Shown here: positions 59,866-64,000 of the stretch, one piece after another
Layout of the letters: every line of letters begins with the position of its first letter
Numbering within the stretch: the stretch's first letter is position 1
Source of the DNA: Endomychus coccineus
Taxonomy: Eukaryota; Arthropoda; Insecta; Coleoptera; Endomychidae
Assembly: GCA_958510875.1 (NCBI GenBank)
Contig: CAUEHT010000005.1
Span: 372,001-436,000, forward strand
Length of the DNA stretch: 64,000 nt
Direction of reading: 5' to 3'
The notes under the pieces: model-generated
Seen by the model: only the letters and a program-made list of their open reading frames with translations
What the model was told of the DNA's origin: nothing
Database searches by the model: none
Translations under genes and position numbers: made by a program

Positions 59866-60969
59866 GGATGTGTGGAAACGAGAACGTAGGCCTATTCGAA
59901 ATGGTGCCAAAAAGTATGTAGCTGAACTAGAAGGTCTGTGTAGTAGAATACCCGTAGATAAAGATAGGATGATCTTGATCATGGGGTGTTGATGAAGACA
60001 CAGGATAAAGTTAATGAGCTAGATAATAAAATTTTGGAACAAATGACCCACGATGACACTCCAGAGGCACAGCAAGATGAAGAATATGAACAGATTCAGA
60101 ATTTACAGTTGAAAATTGATGAAATCCGAATGAAGACGGATAAAATTTTAAATGCTTTGGAGTCACAGGAACCCTCAATTCCTCCACCGGCACATAGTAT
60201 TGGTGTTGGATCGGATAGTGGACGTGGTATGAGAGGATATCGACTACCAAAGCTAGAGATAAAGAAATTCAGCGAAGAACTTAAGGATTGGCTTGGGTAT
60301 TGGGCTCAGTTCGAAAAAATTGATAAAGACCCAACCTTATACGAAAGTGATAAGTTTGACTACCTACTTCTTTCGCTCAAGGAAGGAACTGATGCGTATG
60401 ATATAGTATCAAGCTACCCATCGAGTGCAGAGAATTACAATGTCGCAGTTGAGGCTTTGAAGAATCGTTATGGGAATGAGGACCTATTACTGCAAGTCTA
60501 TATAAGGCAGATTTTGGATTTAGTGATCGCTAACTCCAACTCAACCAACAAAATTCCCTTCAATAAGTTGCAGTCTTATTTGAGAGCTCTAAAGAATTTG
60601 AAATTGGGGAATGCTGATCCAGCGACATGGCTATATCCATTATTTGAGTCAAGTCTTCCAAAAGAGATGCAGTTATTGTGGCAGAGGAACCCTTTGAACA
60701 AGCATGATGGTGCAAATGATGGGCCACCCAGAAATCGATTGGATTTGTTGATGGAGTTTTTAGGACAGGAAGCAATCATTCACCAGAGGTTGGATCTGGC
60801 TGATAGTGGGTTTGGTTTGAAGAAAAAAGTGAATAAAGATAATTCTTTTAAGAAGTCGAAATCTCAACCTACTCCAACGTTAGCTACATGTCACAGTGGA
60901 AATGTTCCTGGCTGTCTGTTTTGCGGTAAGAATCATGAAGCGATGGAGTGTAATACTGCACGAAGTTGA
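59864..60969 (+). pseudogene. BEL/Pao Gag (DUF1759-type), one frameshift and a terminal stop
   Basis: ATG 59864 overlaps the PBS end and opens an IRNGAKKYVAELEG start. One extra G near 59985 shifts the frame, and the long frame 59986-60969 continues. It contains a coiled coil, then the Pao-type capsid region (RLPKLEIKKFSEELKDWLGY, FDYLLLSLKEGTDAYD, EALKNRYGNEDLLLQVY), and the first knuckle CLFCGKNHEAMEC. A TGA at 60967 interrupts before the second and third knuckles, which lie in the same frame. Confidence 0.85.
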
Positions 60970-61341
60970 ACTTTACTACCAATAAAGGGTTATCTGAGAG
61001 AGAAAAAGGTTTGTATTATTTGTTTTCGTCCAAATCACAACTCGTGGAAATGTAAAGCCAGTATCCAGTGTTCTGTGTGTGGAGGTAAACATTACCCAGT
61101 CATGTGTCCAAACCTTGAATGCAGTAACGGTTCCACAGAGAGAGTTTCTGCAAAGAAATCAAAGGATTCATCGGCAGTGAAAGACACATTTACGGGATGT
61201 TCAAATCATACATGCTCGAGTACCGTGAAATTGCAGACATTGCTTGTCACTGTTTGTAATGGGGATAAGAAGAAATTAGTTCGAGCATTTATAGACAACG
61301 GATCACAAGGATCGTACATTCTAAAGTCGCTGATGAATTAG
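60970..61341 (+). pseudogene. BEL/Pao zinc knuckles and protease start
   Basis: In frame with gag past the TGA: CIICFRPNHNSWKC and CSVCGGKHYPVMC knuckles, then VRAFIDNGSQGSYI, the aspartic protease site with DNGS in place of the usual D(T/S)GS. The stop at 61341 truncates the protease. Nucleic-acid binding and polyprotein cleavage would be the roles. Confidence 0.75.
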
Positions 61342-62690
61342 TATTACAATCAAGAGGCCAAGAAACAGTAACTCACTCACTTTTTGTGGAGAAGTAGTTG
61401 TTGGTGGTTATTCATGCTAGATTGCAGTGCGGGACAAAATGAAGATCTGAAATCCGATTCCACGAGTTTCTCAATCATCAAATCAATTGATGGCTGAATT
61501 AAATAAGGAAGGAATTCAGCTTGCAGATGTGGGGGTTGGGTGCCCGCCTATTTTAGTGTTGATAGGAGCTGACATATATGGTAGATTACTCACTGGGGAA
61601 CAGTCTCAGCTTCCATGTGGACTGACAGTACAAAAAACAAAGTTAGGGTGGACTATATCCGGTGTTACGAATGAATTGTACTATCGATGACGCTACAAGA
61701 TTTCTTCATTAATCAATTATGAGACCTTGATGTTATTGGTATTCGTGATTAGACTCATGTTAAGACTGCCAAAGAGCTCGAAGATGAAGATAAACAGAAG
61801 TTCTTCCAAGGACTCAGTCGAAACGATGATTGTAAGTTTGTAGTGTCTCTTCCATGGAAGGAAGATCACCCTCTTTTACCCAGGAATTGGACTGCTGAGG
61901 GATTTATCGAGGAAGTACCCCCAACAAGTGAATTAAATGGAAATAAAATCCATTATGTCCATCATCGAGCTGTCGTCAAGCTGAGCAGCGCCACAGCGCC
62001 TGTACGACCTGTTTTTGATGATGCAAAATTGGGAAGAATCCTTCATTGAATCACTGTTTGAAGAAAGGAAGTTGTTATATACAGATGATTCCTGATCCAT
62101 TACTTCAATTTCGAGAAAAGAGGATTGGTTTTATCTCGGATATTAAAAAATCTTTTCAGATGATTGAAGTAAGAAAAGAGGATCGGGATTGTATGAGATT
62201 CCTTTGGTGGAAGGATATTCTAAAGAAATAAATGTTTGGAGCAACTTGTAGGCCTTTTATTTTAGGAGCTGTGTTGCAACATCATCTGACAAGGAAATTC
62301 CTAACAAACTGTTAGAGATTTATATGTAGATAATTGCGTTTGCTCAGTAGATACCATGGAAGATTATCAGCATTTTCTTGAAAAGTCAACTGATCTATTA
62401 TTGGAAGCAAAAATGGACCTTCGACTATGAATGTCAAACGTGGACGAGAGGAATGATCCAAATACACACACAGTATCAGTCCTAGGAATGATATGGGACA
62501 GAGGGAGTGATGAATTGTATGTAAACACAGAAGGGATATCAATTCCAGCAGTCGTGACCAAGAGAGTTCTTTTGTCTGCAGCTCAAAAAGTGTACGGTCC
62601 ACTGGGAATATTGTGTCCAGTCGTTATTCCAGTGAAAATTATGCTTCTAAAAGCTCACATCAATGAATTGAAATGGATCAGCCATTGACA
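61342..62690 (+). pseudogene. BEL/Pao protease remainder and reverse transcriptase fragments
   Basis: Scattered frames: 61487-61690 (GVGCPPILVLIGADIYGRLL, TKLGWTISG), the Pao protease C-terminal region; 61843-62231 (SLPWKEDHPLLPRNW, HHRAVVKLSSATAPVRPVFD, FISDIKKSFQMIEV), RT palm; about 62325 YVDNCV, the active-site box with Asn in place of the second Asp; 62431-62688 (TVSVLGMIWDRGSDEL, KVYGPLGILCPVVIP), RT end. Frameshifts and stops separate each piece. Confidence 0.8.
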
Positions 62691-63033
62691 GATGAAGATA
62701 AGAAGATCTTTTTGAAATGGGTGTCTCAAATTACCCTCTCCAATCAAATTCGAATTCCTCGTGTATTCGTTGGTGGAAATAGTGACCGTAAATGTTGAAC
62801 TTTGCATGTTTTACCGATGCTAGTGAGCATGCTTATGCTGTGACAGTATTTCTGAGAGTGAAATTATCTGGGTACACATCACTACAACCCGAGTTGCTCC
62901 AATAAAGAAAATGACGATTCCAAGATTGGAACTGACTGGTTGCCTAATTGGTGCTAGGTTGTTAGACTCAATCAGGAAAGCATTGAAATTAGAAAATGTT
63001 CCTTTCATTTTTTGATCCGATTCTACTACAGCG
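62691..63033 (+). pseudogene. BEL/Pao RNase H fragment
   Basis: About 62805-62860 reads CFTDASEHAYAV (RNase H catalytic Asp) and 62895-62985 a TTRVAPIKK then IPRLELTGCLIGARL stretch, typical of Pao RNase H, with a stop and a frameshift inside. This is the connection between RT and integrase. Confidence 0.7.
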
Positions 63034-63708
63034 TTGGCCTGGATTCAAAGGAATAAAATTTGGGGAGACTATGTGGGCAACCGGGTAAAGGAAATCAGGA
63101 AGTTGACTAATCCCGATAACTGGAGATATATTCCTGGCACAATAAATCCTGCAGATTTACCTTCTCGTGGTTGTTCATTTAAACAACTAGTTGATGAAAG
63201 GTGGTATGAGGGTCCAGATTGGTTAAAGCAACCTTGTGAGTGTTGTATTCTTGAAGAAGATGAGGTAAAAGGAGAATTGATTTCTGCTGAACAGAAAACC
63301 GATAAAGAAGTTGTCTCGATGTTTCTTATAAACAAGACGAGATTGAGACTGACTTTTTATCAATATATTCGTGTTATGGCATGCTGTCACCGTTATATAT
63401 ACAATTTGAAGAATTTAAATCATCGAAGTGGATTCAGTTTTGAGGAGCTCCAATTTGCCGAGGAAAGTTTAATTAAGAACAGTCAGAAGGAAGCTTTTGA
63501 AGATAAAGGAGTTCTAAAAGGATTGGATACGTTTGAGGATGAAAAAGGAAATATTCGAATTAAGAGGAAAATCTTACATCGAGATGATCATCACTATTTC
63601 AGATGTCCAGTTGTACTTCCACATAAATATGACTTGGTGAAACAGTTAATTGTGGATAAACATGAACCATATTGTCATGCTGGAGTGGGATTCATGATGA
63701 CCAAATAA
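63034..63708 (+). pseudogene. BEL/Pao RNase H-integrase linker and zinc-binding region
   Basis: A 224-codon open frame: ALAWIQRN-type start, WRYIPGTINPADLPSRGC (the strongly conserved Pao 'NPADlpSRG' motif), WYEGPDWL, and near the end LIVDKHEPYCHAGVGFMMTK, the start of the integrase H2C2 finger. A TAA at 63706-63708 interrupts the finger; CVRCRRYAAK with the two cysteines is readable in frame just after it. Confidence 0.8.
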
Positions 63709-64000
63709 CGTGAAAAGTATTGGAACCTCAAGTCGAGGAAAACTATCAAATCTATAATAGCGAACTGTGTTCGATGTCGGAGATATGCGGCCAAACATGT
63801 TGTGAGTAGTCCACCTCCATTGCCAGTCGATCGTGTTCGAGATGCGGAACCATTCCGTTGGAAATGTATTAGTACATTGAAGAAAGAACTCCATCAACGC
63901 TTCCGAACTAACTATTTGGCCCCACTAGTTAATCGAATTCAAGATAAGCCGAGTCGCCCATTAAGAGTAGGAGAGTTAGTTATTGTTGGATTGGATAACA
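63709..64000 (+). pseudogene. BEL/Pao integrase with catalytic core deleted
   Basis: In the same frame after the TAA: the KYWNLKSRKTIKSIIANCVR and CRRYAAK finger, then PPPLPVDRVRDAEPFRWK. This should lead into the DDE core, but within about 20 codons the sequence is already ELHQRFRTNYLAPLV, then RPLRVGELVIVGLDN, the C-terminal domain. The D, D and E residues are therefore gone. Truncated by the window end. Confidence 0.75.

Larger units (their letters stand above)
59848..64000 (+). mobile_element. BEL/Pao retrotransposon, internal region, degraded, runs off window
   Basis: After the PBS the order gag, zinc knuckles, protease, RT, RNase H, integrase is readable on the plus strand, but with many stops and frameshifts. 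The integrase catalytic core is missing: the zinc-binding region (to about 63860) is followed directly by the C-terminal region. The 3' LTR lies beyond 64000. Confidence 0.9.

Overview
This is a TE-dense, AT-rich stretch of an arthropod genome, most likely an insect. No complete host gene is visible. The diagnosis rests on the element mix: a Polinton (Maverick), mariner DD41D elements, R4/Dong-like non-LTR elements, Penelope, Ty3/gypsy and BEL/Pao retrotransposons, with introns and (TA)n microsatellites.

Layout. 1-2050 is a degraded Ty3/gypsy fragment (minus). 3288-3928 is a relic Polinton (copy A) cut by a full-length mariner with an intact transposase (3931-5999). 6958-7133 is an isolated exon-like segment that may be host coding sequence. 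7290-8715 is a second relic Polinton (copy B), followed by a MULE-like scrap. 9220-21836 is a complete, recent Polinton: 12,617 bp, AG...CT ends, perfect 6-bp target duplication GTTCCG, TIRs of about 1.5-1.6 kb packed with minisatellites. 22856-26423 is an element with long inverted arms built of ~162-bp tandem units, carrying a two-exon USP-like peptidase fragment and nested in a Penelope element (about 22600-27700). 29983-33912 is a TIR element with a broken ORF for a PIN/FEN-like nuclease plus CXC domain. 33913-45091 holds two R4/Dong-like copies (minus), the first split by a very young Ty3/gypsy element (34460-42689, LTRs nearly identical, 4-bp duplication CATG). 45-59 kb is mostly decayed: microsatellites, mariner and non-LTR scraps, a MITE, a 400-bp palindrome and a hairpin element of 142-bp repeats. 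59848-64000 is a broken BEL/Pao element running off the window.

The Polinton is the centre of interest. It carries packaging ATPase, a conserved uncharacterised protein, a fibre-like coiled-coil protein, chromodomain integrase, a PLA2-domain minor capsid protein, adenain-like protease, penton-like and major capsid proteins, an MSV199-type protein with a probable 50-nt intron, and a minus-strand candidate membrane glycoprotein. It has no room for, and no trace of, the family's protein-primed DNA polymerase B. The minor capsid and protease frames are linked by a correctly phased A_AAA_AAC slippery heptamer, which suggests -1 frameshift expression. A second correctly phased heptamer (G_GGA_AAC) lies at the gag-pro overlap of the young gypsy element.

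Boundaries of decayed elements are approximate. All family assignments come from motif recognition by eye, without database searches.
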